NCBI RefSeq assembly: GCF_016892605.1
Contig: NZ_JAFEMV010000001.1
Coordinates: forward strand, 868,001 to 932,000
Length of the DNA: 64,000 nt
Source: Desemzia sp. RIT 804
GTDB taxonomy: Bacteria; Bacillota; Bacilli; Lactobacillales; Carnobacteriaceae
Reading direction: 5' to 3'
The notes beneath the pieces were generated by a model. That model worked only from the letters and a program-made list of their open reading frames with translations. It was not told the origin of the DNA and searched no databases. Shown here one piece after another: positions 23,360-31,474 of the stretch; position 1 is the first letter of the stretch, and the number at the start of each line of letters is the position of its first letter. The position numbers and the translations under genes were made by a program.

Positions 23360-24634
23360 CTATCCTTTATGACCACCAACAAGTCCACTTCGCTGGATAG
23401 CTGTCCCTCCTTTAGTTAGGCTACTTGCATGGACTAAAGAGCTAAAACCGTATTTTTCTCTAATTCTATCTACAACTAGTTCTAAATCTTCTGCAAGAAT
23501 CGTTTTTTCAGCATCTTCAAACAGATTTAACTGCAATTCTTTTTTATAATCAATTTTCCCGCATCGTATTCCTATTTGACGTACTGGTTGTTTTTTATAA
23601 TAGGTTCTGAATATCTGTAAACAGGTTTCTATGATTTTAGTGTTTGAAGAGGTGGGATAAATTTTCATTTGGTGACTAAATCCTTTATCTAATATCTCTC
23701 TAGAATAGCCTATAGATAAATGAACAACTCCTGTTTCCGCATGATGTTTTCTTAACCTCGCTGCAACTTCATCAGCCATTTCTCTGATAACTACTTCAAT
23801 TTCATATTGATTTATATAATCTCTTTTTAAGATTTGGCTTTTACCAAATCCTTTAGCCTTTGGAATATATTTTTCAGAAATAATACTATGATCTATTCCA
23901 TGAGCGTGATAAAAGAGCTGCTCTCCAACAACACCATGAATTCGTTTCAAAGCTTTCACATCATACTGAGAGAGTCTATAAACAGAATCTATCCCTAATT
24001 GATAAAGATTACTTGCTGTATTTTTTCCAATTCCCCACATTTCTGTTATTGGGTGAATGTTCCAAACCTTTTCTGAAACATCTTCATAATGCCAAACCGC
24101 TATTTGCGACTTATTTTTTTTCGCTTCATTATCTAACGCTAACTTGGCTAGTAAGGGATTATCACCAATTCCAATCGCCGTCACTAGTTTTAACCGCTGA
24201 AAAATAGTGAATTGTATTTTTCGCGCTATTTCTTTTGTTGATCCGTACAGTGCGTGTGATTTGGTCACGTCTAAAAAACTTTCGTCAATACTATAAATAT
24301 GTATGTCTTCTTCAGCTACAAACTCTTGAAAAATCTGGTTAATCATCCGATTAACTTTTATATATAAAGCCATACGAGGCTCAACAATTTGGATTTTTGA
24401 GTTTTTTGGTATTTCAAAACGTCTTGAACCGGTCCGGATGCCGTATTCTTTTTTGACTCGTGGCGAAGCAGCTAAAACTAACCCTCCTTCTAAATCGGGA
24501 TTGCTCATGACGACTATATAGGAGTCTAAAGGATGTATTTTCCGCTTAACTGATTCCACTGAAGCAAAAAAAGACTTAACGTCAATGCACAGAATATCGC
24601 GCCTTGGTTGGTAGGTATAGTCCATCTTGATCAT
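23360..24634 (-). CDS. Y-family DNA polymerase (UmuC/UvrX-like)
   Basis: 424 residues. Catalytic palm motifs ILCIDVKSFFASVES (first metal aspartate) and HIYSIDESFLDVTKS (SIDE, with second aspartate and glutamate). HhH-type WGIGKNTASNLYQLGI follows, and the little-finger domain runs to ~390 (KIYPTSSNTKIIETCLQIF). Plasmid-encoded UvrX-like translesion polymerases confer UV tolerance and raise mutation under stress. It is 29 bases downstream of a YolD-like gene and shares its LexA-type promoter. Length is normal. Confidence 0.9.
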   Translation of the reverse strand: MIKMDYTYQPRRDILCIDVKSFFASVESVKRKIHPLDSYIVVMSNPDLEGGLVLAASPRVKKEYGIRTGSRRFEIPKNSKIQIVEPRMALYIKVNRMINQIFQEFVAEEDIHIYSIDESFLDVTKSHALYGSTKEIARKIQFTIFQRLKLVTAIGIGDNPLLAKLALDNEAKKNKSQIAVWHYEDVSEKVWNIHPITEMWGIGKNTASNLYQLGIDSVYRLSQYDVKALKRIHGVVGEQLFYHAHGIDHSIISEKYIPKAKGFGKSQILKRDYINQYEIEVVIREMADEVAARLRKHHAETGVVHLSIGYSREILDKGFSHQMKIYPTSSNTKIIETCLQIFRTYYKKQPVRQIGIRCGKIDYKKELQLNLFEDAEKTILAEDLELVVDRIREKYGFSSLVHASSLTKGGTAIQRSGLVGGHKG

Positions 24635-24663
24635 GATTCATGCACCCCACTTCATTCCTCATT

Positions 24664-25068
24664 TTATACTCTAAACCATTTAGTCCAATCATATTCTTCC
24701 ACGTTGCGTATCAAATCTAACTCACACACTACAATTCCTGATTCTCTCGTTTGTATATAAACGTAATTCTCATAGTAACCAGCAACGACGCCTACGATAT
24801 CATCTTCATATCTACCATTAAATAAGCAGTCTAATTGAATGGCTATTACTTTTTTTTGACTATAAGAGTTATCTATTAAGTGATAGATAACTTCTACAGT
24901 TTGTTTCTCTTTTTTTATAATTACTTTTCCACGCTTACGTTTTTCTTCTTTTATGAGTTCACTATGCTCCGACAGTATCAAACCTTGCCACTTAGCCATT
25001 TTCCTATCTCTATAACCTGTGGTATTTGGATTGATTAGTCTATTTTTCTCTTTCAATTTATTCTCCAA
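24664..25068 (-). CDS. YolD-like family protein
   Basis: 134 residues from TTG at 25068, placed 6 bases after AAGGTG; upstream in-frame codons would run through the promoter. YolD hallmarks: NTTGYRDRKMAKWQGLILSE near the start and GVVAGYYENYVYIQTRES as the beta-rich part. YolD-like proteins always precede UvrX-type polymerases and are presumed regulatory or UmuD-like; function not shown. First gene of the SOS operon. Confidence 0.85.
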   Translation of the reverse strand: MENKLKEKNRLINPNTTGYRDRKMAKWQGLILSEHSELIKEEKRKRGKVIIKKEKQTVEVIYHLIDNSYSQKKVIAIQLDCLFNGRYEDDIVGVVAGYYENYVYIQTRESGIVVCELDLIRNVEEYDWTKWFRV

Positions 25069-25099
25069 TTTAAACACCTTCTTGTTCTCTTTTAACCCT

Positions 25100-25128
25100 A
25101 TTATACGAACGTGTGTTCGATATGTAAA
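25100..25128 (-). promoter_or_regulatory. SOS promoter with LexA (DinR) box
   Basis: Minus strand: -35 TTTACA (complement 25123-25128), 17-bp spacer, -10 TATAAT (complement 25100-25105). The spacer contains CGAAC-N4-GTTCG (25106-25119), the exact Gram-positive LexA/DinR consensus. Confidence 0.85.
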
Positions 25129-25275
25129 GAAATAACGAACTCGCGTTTGCATAAATACATCGTTTAGCAATACGATAATGTGTGACGCCCAATTTTTTAG
25201 AATAGTTTTATTTACTACTTCACTCACAAAATCTGGAAAATCAATATAATTTTTTCAGCGTATAGCTAATAAGAT

Positions 25276-25317
25276 ATAAAAAAAATAAGAGCCACTTTGA
25301 AAGTAGCTCTTATTTTT
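25276..25317. terminator. Bidirectional terminator
   Basis: AAAAATAAGAGC/GCTCTTATTTTT stem with AC-TTTGAAAGTA loop region between the SOS operon and the IS30 fragment. Confidence 0.7.
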
Positions 25318-25337
25318 ATATCTTTTCGATTTCTGTA

Positions 25338-25422
25338 GCTTAAATTGTCAAATTAAGTGCAACACAGTTTTATAAAAGATTTCATAAGGTGTTTTCCAAT
25401 TCAAACATTTTTTGGGACGTGT
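25338..25422 (-). mobile_element. Left-end fragment of an IS30 element
   Basis: About 75-85 bp nearly identical to the left end of the complete IS at 27984 (inverted repeat CAAATTAAGTGCAACACAG and the last codons CLNWKTPYEIFYK of its transposase). It stops at GGGACGTGTA, and the betaine-binding protein gene begins at once. Same orientation as the full copy 2.6 kb downstream. Confidence 0.85.
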
Positions 25423-25426
25423 AAAA

Positions 25427-26296
25427 ATGTTTAAGAAAATGAGTTTATTAGTAGCAACAGTTATAGGGCTATTATTTACCTTTGGCAGTGAAGATTCGTA
25501 TAAAACGACTGTAGGTGCTGATTCTGGTGGCCAAACAGTGACTCTAGCAACTGTGAATTGGGAGTCTGAAATAGCTTCAACAAATGTCCTGGCACAGGTT
25601 CTAAAAGAAGCAGGGTTCAACGTACAAATTACAACAGTAGACCCGGCCATCATGTTTAGTTCGGTTGCAGAAGGGCAGTTGGATGCTATGGTCGGCGGTT
25701 GGGTGCCTACAACGCACCAGGCCTATGCAGAGAAATATGGTGACTCGATGGTTGATTTAGGGGCTAACCTAGAAGGTGCTATTTCAGCATTAACTGTTCC
25801 AACATATATGGAAGATATCAATTCGATTACCGACCTCACGGATGAAAATGATTCAACTATTACAGCAATTGAACCAGGGGCAGGTGTTACCAACAGTGCC
25901 CAAAATGCTGTTAAGGAGTATGACAATCTATCCGATTGGGAGGTTTCTGTGAGTTCAACAGGTGCTATGATTGCTGAATTAGATCAGGCTATCAATAATG
26001 AAGAGGATATAGTTGTGGTTGGTTGGAAGCCGCATTGGATGTTCATGGATTATGATCTTAAGATGCTTGACGATCCAGAAAATGTCTTTGGTGGCTACGA
26101 GGAAATTCATTCATACGCAAGAGAAGGGCTAAAGGAAGATAATCCAGAAGCCTATAAGATTATTGATAACTTCTACTGGGAAGTTGAAGATATGTCTTCT
26201 GTTATGGAAGAATTAGCGACAGATGTAGAACCAGAAGAAGCAGCAGATAATTGGATTGAAGCCAATCGTGAAACAGTTGATGGTTGGTTAGAGTAA
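25427..26296 (+). CDS. opuAC: Glycine betaine/proline-type ABC transporter substrate-binding protein (OpuAC-like), without lipobox
   Basis: From ATG at 25427, 289 residues of the OpuAC/ProX fold: TVTLATVNWESEIASTNVL, AEGQLDAMVGGWVPTTHQAY (betaine-cage tryptophan) and VVVGWKPHWMFMDYDL (second tryptophan region). An N-terminal hydrophobic signal (KKMSLLVATVIGLLFTFG) is present, but the lipobox cysteine expected after it is missing (FTFGSEDS), so it would not be lipidated. The ribosome site is only GGGA inside the abutting IS fragment. The permease and ATPase genes are absent. The IS insertion probably removed its 5' neighbours and native control, so function is doubtful. Confidence 0.75.
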   Translation: MFKKMSLLVATVIGLLFTFGSEDSYKTTVGADSGGQTVTLATVNWESEIASTNVLAQVLKEAGFNVQITTVDPAIMFSSVAEGQLDAMVGGWVPTTHQAYAEKYGDSMVDLGANLEGAISALTVPTYMEDINSITDLTDENDSTITAIEPGAGVTNSAQNAVKEYDNLSDWEVSVSSTGAMIAELDQAINNEEDIVVVGWKPHWMFMDYDLKMLDDPENVFGGYEEIHSYAREGLKEDNPEAYKIIDNFYWEVEDMSSVMEELATDVEPEEAADNWIEANRETVDGWLE

Positions 26297-26440
26297 AAAT
26301 TAGAGGTGTGACAAAAGTCGCTAAGACTCGGCGCGCTGGAGCAAAAGCCGAACAAGTACTGCTAAGTAATTGGCGTATTTTGGGAAGTGTTGGAAGAGTT
26401 TGACCTTTGGAACCGGATATCGTGAGCTACATAATAGAAG

Positions 26441-26489
26441 AAAAAGACAGGCGAGTAGATTAAATGAGAGTCTACCGCCTGTCTTTTAT
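26441..26489. terminator. Convergent terminator between opuAC and nox
   Basis: AAAAGACAGGCG/CGCCTGTCTTTT with inner GTAGA/TCTAC pairing. Works for both converging genes. The stretch 26297-26440 between has no gene. Confidence 0.8.
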
Positions 26490-26541
26490 TTGTTATAAAG
26501 AATGTTATATATCTGTAGTGAAAAAGTGGCTTTCGTTTGGA

Positions 26542-27906
26542 TTAGAAAAGCATTGTGTCTGCGCCGTATGGTTGACCTTGAGCTTCTTGCGCTAAGACAT
26601 TTAAGAAGTTCCAAGGACGGCTGAATTCTGGTTGGAAGAAGAAATCAGCTTGCGCTAATTGGTCTACAGTCCATTCAGCTTCAATCGCAACAGATACAGC
26701 ATTAATAGCTTGAAGAATGTCATAAGTTGACATTAATTGAGCACCTAATATACGACCGTTATCTGCATCGTAATGAAGCTTCATTAAAACTTTTTCTTCG
26801 TCATGCATAAATGAAGGACGGATTAAGTCTTCTTTGTAAACAGATTTCACATTTCCTTGGTAAGAGTTTGCGTTAGCATCCTTGATACCAGTAGTAGCGA
26901 ATTTGTAGTCAAATACAGCAAGACCTGATGTACCGTTTACGCGACCAATTTTAGCGTCTGCATCACCACTTGCGTGACGAGCCATGATGACACCTTGGCG
27001 ACGAGCGTTAGTTGCTAAAGCAATGTAAGCTTTGTCGTTTGTAGGTGCAAAAGGAATAGCAGTTGCATCACCTGCAGCGTAAACATCTTTAACTGAAGTT
27101 TCCATGTGTTCGTTGACTTCAACAAAGCCGCGACCATCAAGGGTTAAAGTGTCTTTCAACCATTGTGTGTTTGGACGAACCCCAACACTGATAATAACTG
27201 TATCTGCTTCGTAAATGCCTTTGTCAGTGACAACAGCAGTTACTTCGTTGTTTTCGTTGACTTTAAATTCTTTCACACCTTCGCCAGTTTTAATCTTCAT
27301 ACCTTTTTCTTCCATATGTTTTGTTAGAAGACTAGTGAATTCACTGTCAAGGTAAGTTGGTAAGATTGAATCAACAAAGTCGACAACTGTTACGTCGATG
27401 CCAGCTTGTGCGTAAGCAATTGCTGCTTCGATACCGATGTAACCAGCACCAACAACTACAGCTTTTTTAGCTGAAGACATACGATTTTTCACTTTATCTG
27501 CCCAGTTTCTACCACGTAAGTAGAAGATGTTTTCGTGTTGGTCATCTACATTCGGGATTGTACCTGGTACACCACCTGGAGAAAGCAATAGTTTGTCGTA
27601 ACTTTCTGTAGCTTCCACACCGTCAGTAGTGCGTGTTGTAATTTCTTTTGTGTCTGGGTTGATGGCAATCACACTTGTGTTCATGCGGATATCAACGCCT
27701 TGTTCTTTATATGATGCTTCATTTGCGTAGTGTAATTCATCCAAAGATTTTGAAATGTCTTCTAGATAGGACTGAATACCACATGATAAGAAAGAAGCGG
27801 TTGATCCAGCTTCAAATACAACGATTTCTGCATCTGAGTCTTTTTTCAATAGAGTTTGCACAGCTTCAAAACCAGCATGCGAAGTTCCTACTATAACGTA
27901 TTTCAT
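26542..27906 (-). CDS. nox: NADH oxidase (H2O-forming), FAD-dependent
   Basis: 454 residues from ATG at 27906, 8 bases after GGAGG; an in-frame TTG further upstream overlaps that site. FAD-binding YVIVGTSHAGFEAVQTLL, redox cysteine in FLSCGIQSYL (Cys42-type peroxidase/oxidase family), NAD-binding VVVGAGYIGIEAA and the second FAD motif DVYAAGDATAIPF. It reduces O2 to water with NADH, regenerates NAD+ and removes oxygen in fermentative LAB. Isolated gene between OpuAC and an IS30; likely cargo captured with flanking IS sequence. Confidence 0.92.
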   Translation of the reverse strand: MKYVIVGTSHAGFEAVQTLLKKDSDAEIVVFEAGSTASFLSCGIQSYLEDISKSLDELHYANEASYKEQGVDIRMNTSVIAINPDTKEITTRTTDGVEATESYDKLLLSPGGVPGTIPNVDDQHENIFYLRGRNWADKVKNRMSSAKKAVVVGAGYIGIEAAIAYAQAGIDVTVVDFVDSILPTYLDSEFTSLLTKHMEEKGMKIKTGEGVKEFKVNENNEVTAVVTDKGIYEADTVIISVGVRPNTQWLKDTLTLDGRGFVEVNEHMETSVKDVYAAGDATAIPFAPTNDKAYIALATNARRQGVIMARHASGDADAKIGRVNGTSGLAVFDYKFATTGIKDANANSYQGNVKSVYKEDLIRPSFMHDEEKVLMKLHYDADNGRILGAQLMSTYDILQAINAVSVAIEAEWTVDQLAQADFFFQPEFSRPWNFLNVLAQEAQGQPYGADTMLF

Positions 27907-27983
27907 TCGTATTACCTCCAAAGGTCAATGTTTATCGTAAATAGAATTTATTTACCCAACTAAGTATACACTTCTTTGTCTTA

Positions 27984-29089
27984 AATTATCAAATTAAGTG
28001 CAACACAGTTTTATAAAAGATTTCATAAGGTGTTTTCCAATTCAAACATTTTTTGGGACGTGTATTTAATTTCGTTGCCCAACCTTGTATCTCTTCATCA
28101 GTTGCATCTGTCAAATCAACACCTTTCGGTGAGTACTCTCTAAGGAGTCCATTTGTATTCTCATTAGATCCTCTTTGCCAAGGGGCATGAGGATCTGGAA
28201 AATAAATTTGCGTATTATTTAATTCCTTAGTCAATCGGGCGTGTTGACTGAATTCTTTACCACGGTCAGGTGTAATGGTTTTACAAAAATTAGAATCAAT
28301 ACCTTGTAGTAATTTAATCATTTGGTCAACTACCGGATTAGAAGCTTTCTTCTCAGATTTACCGATTAGTAATAACCTAGATTTTCTATCAACTAGCGTT
28401 ACTAAGCACGCTTTACCAGTTTGACCTGCAACTGTATCTGCTTCCCAATGACCAATCTCAGTTCGTTCATTAGCGCTATCTGGTCGTTCATGAATCGTAT
28501 TGGAGATAGGGATCTTTCCTCTTCTCTCTACGCGATTTTTAGAATGGCGTGTTTTACCTCTGTGTCTTAATTTACGGATAGCGCCTCGATTACCGGTTGA
28601 TAAACCAGGCTCATCGAAGTCGCCACGATAAATTGCACGATAGATAGTATTATAACTGATTTTATTTTTGGCATTTTCAAGGTTCAAACGACCAGAAATT
28701 TGTTCTGGAGACCATTGTTCGTTGAGAAATAGTCGTTTGACCAACTGGAAAATAGAGTCTTTATCTAGCGTGCGATGTCTGCCACATAGTTGTTTTCTAC
28801 GTTTATACTCTCCATGAGCAGTTGACGGTGAATAACTGCCATCCTTGTTTGAATTACGATGTAATTCTCTTGAGATAGTCGATTTAGAACGGTCCAGGGT
28901 CTCGGATATATGCCCGATAGTTTCGCCTTGTTCATACATTAGGAATATTGTTTCTCGCTCATTCATGGTAAGATGTGTGTATGGATTCATAGCTTTCTCC
29001 TTCTAATAGTTGGTTGGTACATCTATTTTATAGGAAAACTATGGATCTTTTTTTATTTTATTATTGTTGTTGCACTTAAATTGTAAATT
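27984..29089 (-). mobile_element. Complete IS30-family insertion sequence
   Basis: About 1.1 kb bounded by imperfect inverted repeats (left ATCAAATTAAGTGCAAC, right complement TACAATTTAAGTGCAAC) around an intact transposase gene. An 85-bp piece of the same left end lies at 25338. No target duplication was recognised. Confidence 0.88.
27989..28990 (-). CDS. IS30-family transposase
   Basis: 333 residues, intact. N-terminal HTH MNPYTHLTMNERETIFLMYE and DRSKSTISRELHRNS, integrase core with GHWEADTVAGQ (first D), TPDRGKEFSQH (second D) and GSNENTNGLLREY (catalytic E). Normal length. Distinct from the nonsense-mutated IS30 at 4394 (different lineage, ~50% or less similarity by eye). Confidence 0.95.
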   Translation of the reverse strand: MNPYTHLTMNERETIFLMYEQGETIGHISETLDRSKSTISRELHRNSNKDGSYSPSTAHGEYKRRKQLCGRHRTLDKDSIFQLVKRLFLNEQWSPEQISGRLNLENAKNKISYNTIYRAIYRGDFDEPGLSTGNRGAIRKLRHRGKTRHSKNRVERRGKIPISNTIHERPDSANERTEIGHWEADTVAGQTGKACLVTLVDRKSRLLLIGKSEKKASNPVVDQMIKLLQGIDSNFCKTITPDRGKEFSQHARLTKELNNTQIYFPDPHAPWQRGSNENTNGLLREYSPKGVDLTDATDEEIQGWATKLNTRPKKCLNWKTPYEIFYKTVLHLI

Positions 29090-29175
29090 CGTCAGATAAA
29101 TATCTAATATCTTTTTTCTAAACCACTCTTGAGTGAAATCTATTATTTATACCTTTCAATTACAAAGAAGCAGCC

Positions 29176-29532
29176 CTATTTTTCAAGTGTGTCAAATCGG
29201 CTGAAACGTATTAAAATAGCGTTTAAGCAGATTTGGAAGTTATCATCATCAAGTCCACTAAATATTCTAAGCGGGTCTGGTGATGGATTACCATTGTATA
29301 AATTGAATGCAAGGTCAATCATTTTCTTACTAGTGCTACTAAAATCGGTCTTTTCAAAGCAATCTGTCTTAATCCAATGAGTATTGAAATCATAGATATA
29401 ATCGACCTTGCTGAAAATATCGGCATTTGCAAGAATATAAAATAGAGACTTCCGCTCCACATCAGTAGGGCTTGTATTATCTTTTTCTAATAATTCAAAG
29501 TAACGTTCATCGTGCTCTGTTTGATTGGTCAT
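29176..29532 (-). CDS. DUF6075 family protein
   Basis: 118 residues: EHDERYFELLEKDNTSPTDV and ERKSLFYILAN at the start, DYIYDF in the middle, and DNFQICLNAILIRFSR at the end: the conserved blocks of DUF6075, a family of small helical proteins found on Firmicutes mobile elements. Function unknown. It lies at the distal end of the conjugation region, 210 bases downstream of the RadC-like gene on the same strand. Confidence 0.75.
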   Translation of the reverse strand: MTNQTEHDERYFELLEKDNTSPTDVERKSLFYILANADIFSKVDYIYDFNTHWIKTDCFEKTDFSSTSKKMIDLAFNLYNGNPSPDPLRIFSGLDDDNFQICLNAILIRFSRFDTLEK

Positions 29533-29743
29533 TGTTTTTTATCTCCCTTTATCTTTATTATTTAAGGAACTTTATTTTATTATACTGTAATAGCTATCAA
29601 TTTATCATTATAAGTCAAAAATAAGGAGAAAGTTTTTATTCCTATTAAGACATCTCCGTCTTATTATTATCTGTTACTTAGTAGCTTATCCCATTTATAA
29701 AAATAGTTCCTTCGATCTCAGGGCCTTCCTCAAATAATCGTTC

Positions 29744-30208
29744 TCATATTTCCTCAAAAAAACCAAAATCTTTAAAAGAAAACCAATGTCTATCACTAAC
29801 TATGATATGGTCCAAAACTTCTATTCCTAATATAATCCCTGCCTCTACTATTCTTGCAGTAAAATATAAATCAGCTTGTGAGGGTTCTAAATTTCCACTA
29901 GGATGATTATGATAAAGCATGATTTTATCTCCATTATTCAATATAGCACTTCTAAATATTTCTCTAGGTTGTGCAACACTTGAATTCAAACTCCCTTGAA
30001 AGACTCGATGAATAGCGTTTATTTCATTTTGTGTATTTAGAACGACTAGAAGGAAAACTTCTTGTGCTTCATCTCCAATTTCTGCCATTCCGATTTGAGC
30101 AGCTAATTTAGTTGAAGAAATTCTTCCTTGGTATTCAATAGGTCTTTCTATTACAACCTGTTTTATTCTAACGATTTCAGTTACTATACTTTGGATTTGT
30201 TCTACCAT
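29744..30208 (-). CDS. RadC-like JAB-domain protein
   Basis: 154 residues. JAB/MPN metal motif is complete: EVFLLVVLNTQNEI (glutamate side), LYHNHPSGNLEPSQADLYFT (H-x-H-P-S-G-x8-D). RadC-family proteins of plasmids and ICEs carry only this domain, without the HhH part; their role in repair is disputed and many are linked with conjugative elements. It follows the small 93-residue gene in the same direction. Confidence 0.88.
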   Translation of the reverse strand: MVEQIQSIVTEIVRIKQVVIERPIEYQGRISSTKLAAQIGMAEIGDEAQEVFLLVVLNTQNEINAIHRVFQGSLNSSVAQPREIFRSAILNNGDKIMLYHNHPSGNLEPSQADLYFTARIVEAGIILGIEVLDHIIVSDRHWFSFKDFGFFEEI

Positions 30209-30276
30209 TTTTAACTCCTTTTTTATTTAATCAAAACGATAAATTCAGCTCTTGCTCTGGATGATAAAATATAGTC

Positions 30277-30558
30277 TTATTTCAAGTACTTAACTGGTTC
30301 AATCTCTTCACCGCCCATTTGTAAAGGAACGAGTACATTCATTAATCTATTTCTAAAAGCCCTATCTTTTACCGTATCTAAAAAGCAACCAATCGTGGAT
30401 AAAACTAATTCATCAAAGAAGTCTACAATCTTATAGTTGTCGTAAGGGGTAGCACTTGCTACAAGTTGTGCAATGATTTCTATATCATTTTCAATTTTTC
30501 CTACGAACTCATTATTTAAATATACGTTAAGGGTTTCGATTTCTGTTTTTTTAGTCAT
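30277..30558 (-). CDS. Hypothetical plasmid protein
   Basis: 93 residues: TLNVYLNNEFVGKIENDIEI begins like a beta-sheet domain, then a hydrophobic helix pair (DNYKIVDFFDELVLSTIGCF) and a basic end (AFRNRLMNVLVPLQ). No known domain recognised. An AAGGAG ribosome site lies at the right distance. It precedes the RadC-like gene, and a heavily structured leader lies upstream. Confidence 0.65.
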   Translation of the reverse strand: MTKKTEIETLNVYLNNEFVGKIENDIEIIAQLVASATPYDNYKIVDFFDELVLSTIGCFLDTVKDRAFRNRLMNVLVPLQMGGEEIEPVKYLK

Positions 30559-30671
30559 TTTGGTTTTCTCCTTTGTCTTTCGTATTTTTGTTTTTTCTTT
30601 TGTGCCATCACCTTGCGGAGCTAAAAGCTGAATTTTTTCCGTTTTGTTGGCTATCCAGTGATCGTGAAGTT

Positions 30672-30921
30672 AAAAAGAAGTCAAGAAAAATAGAGCCACT
30701 TTCTGCTTTAGCAGTTAGTGGCTCTTTAGACAAAAAGTTTTTTTCTGAAATGGAATAACATGAAAAGAAAGAAAAAAACTTTTTGCGGTTCTTGACTTCT
30801 TTTTCTGTTCTCGGATAGGAACGTGTGGGACTGAAAGGAGGGCTCCCGCGCGCTTACTTACCGCTAAGAACAGTCTGATACGATAAAGCCCTAATCCGAC
30901 TTCAGTCGGATTGTTTAGGGC
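30672..30921 (-). ncRNA. Structured non-coding region (nested hairpins)
   Basis: Outer arms AAAAAGAAGTCAAGAA/TTCTTGACTTCTTTTT (30672-30687 and 30789-30804) enclose two hairpins: GAGCCACT/AGTGGCTC (30693-30724), which with the following minus-strand T-rich tract looks like a terminator, and AGAAAAAAACTTTTT with its complement. A second hairpin GCCCTAATCCGAC/GTCGGATTGTTTAGGGC lies at 30888-30921. It fits a minus-strand leader or attenuator for the 30277 gene, or a structured RNA. No gene between 30559 and 31077. Confidence 0.45.
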
Positions 30922-31077
30922 GCCTGATGGCACAAAACGAAAAAATGCACTTCCTATATTAGCTTTTGAAAAAAGCTTTCCATTTTGTGTTATTTTTTTT
31001 TGTATTTTTTTGAATTAGAGTAACAGTTTTTCTTTTCTTTTCGTTTTTATAAGTGTAACAAGGAGGAGGTGAATAAT

Positions 31078-31263
31078 ATGTCATCAGACGTACATGTTTC
31101 AATCAATTACGGTATTTTAATGGTGGTTGAAGAAATCCAAGAATATCTGAAAACAGAACTACAGATTCAAGCAACTCAACAAGACATTATCGAAAATGCC
31201 ATTGTTGCCCTACAAATAGAATTAAAAAAAGCAAATGAACAACCACGTAATGATAAAAACTAA
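31078..31263 (+). CDS. Small ribbon-helix-helix-like protein (61 residues)
   Basis: ATG at 31078, seven bases after AGGAGGAGGT (the GTG nine bases earlier overlaps it). MSSDVHVSINYGILMVVEEI, QEYLKTELQI and ATQQDIIENAIVALQI give strand-helix-turn-helix as in RHH repressors. It is the intact and longest of three paralogues (others at 12780 and 22491). Divergent from the 30277-29176 gene group and adjacent to the conjugation operon, so it may control either. A terminator follows. Confidence 0.6.
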   Translation: MSSDVHVSINYGILMVVEEIQEYLKTELQIQATQQDIIENAIVALQIELKKANEQPRNDKN

Positions 31264-31356
31264 TTTTTAAAATGTTTTGGGCACGTTTTGCCTATAGTTA
31301 CCCAGTTTGAAATTTGAAATCGTATTAGAATTGCTTTTGAAAATATTATATATAGT

Positions 31357-31404
31357 TAAAAGAGCAGGAATTTCATAATACATTTGGAATTCCTGCTCTT
31401 TTTA
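31357..31404 (+). terminator. Terminator
   Basis: AAAAGAGCAGGAATT/AATTCCTGCTCTTTTT with short loop; ends the RHH-like transcript. Confidence 0.8.
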
Positions 31405-31428
31405 TTAAAATGATTAAAATTAATCTAA

Positions 31429-31474
31429 ACAAGGACACTACAACTTTATAACGAATTGTAGTGCCCTTGTTTTC
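31429..31474. terminator. Terminator at the end of the transfer operon
   Basis: ACAAGG-ACTACAA/TTGTAGT-CCTTGT stem directly after the topB stop codon; T-rich on both sides. Confidence 0.65.

Noticed and set aside
25338..29089. Composite transposon formed by two IS30 copies around opuAC and nox
   Set aside because: The left copy is only an ~85-bp end fragment and cannot supply a complete IS; no target duplication seen.
30672..30921. oriT in the structured region
   Set aside because: No nic consensus there; a clear oriT with TAAGTGCGCCCTT lies at 46.65 kb beside the relaxase.
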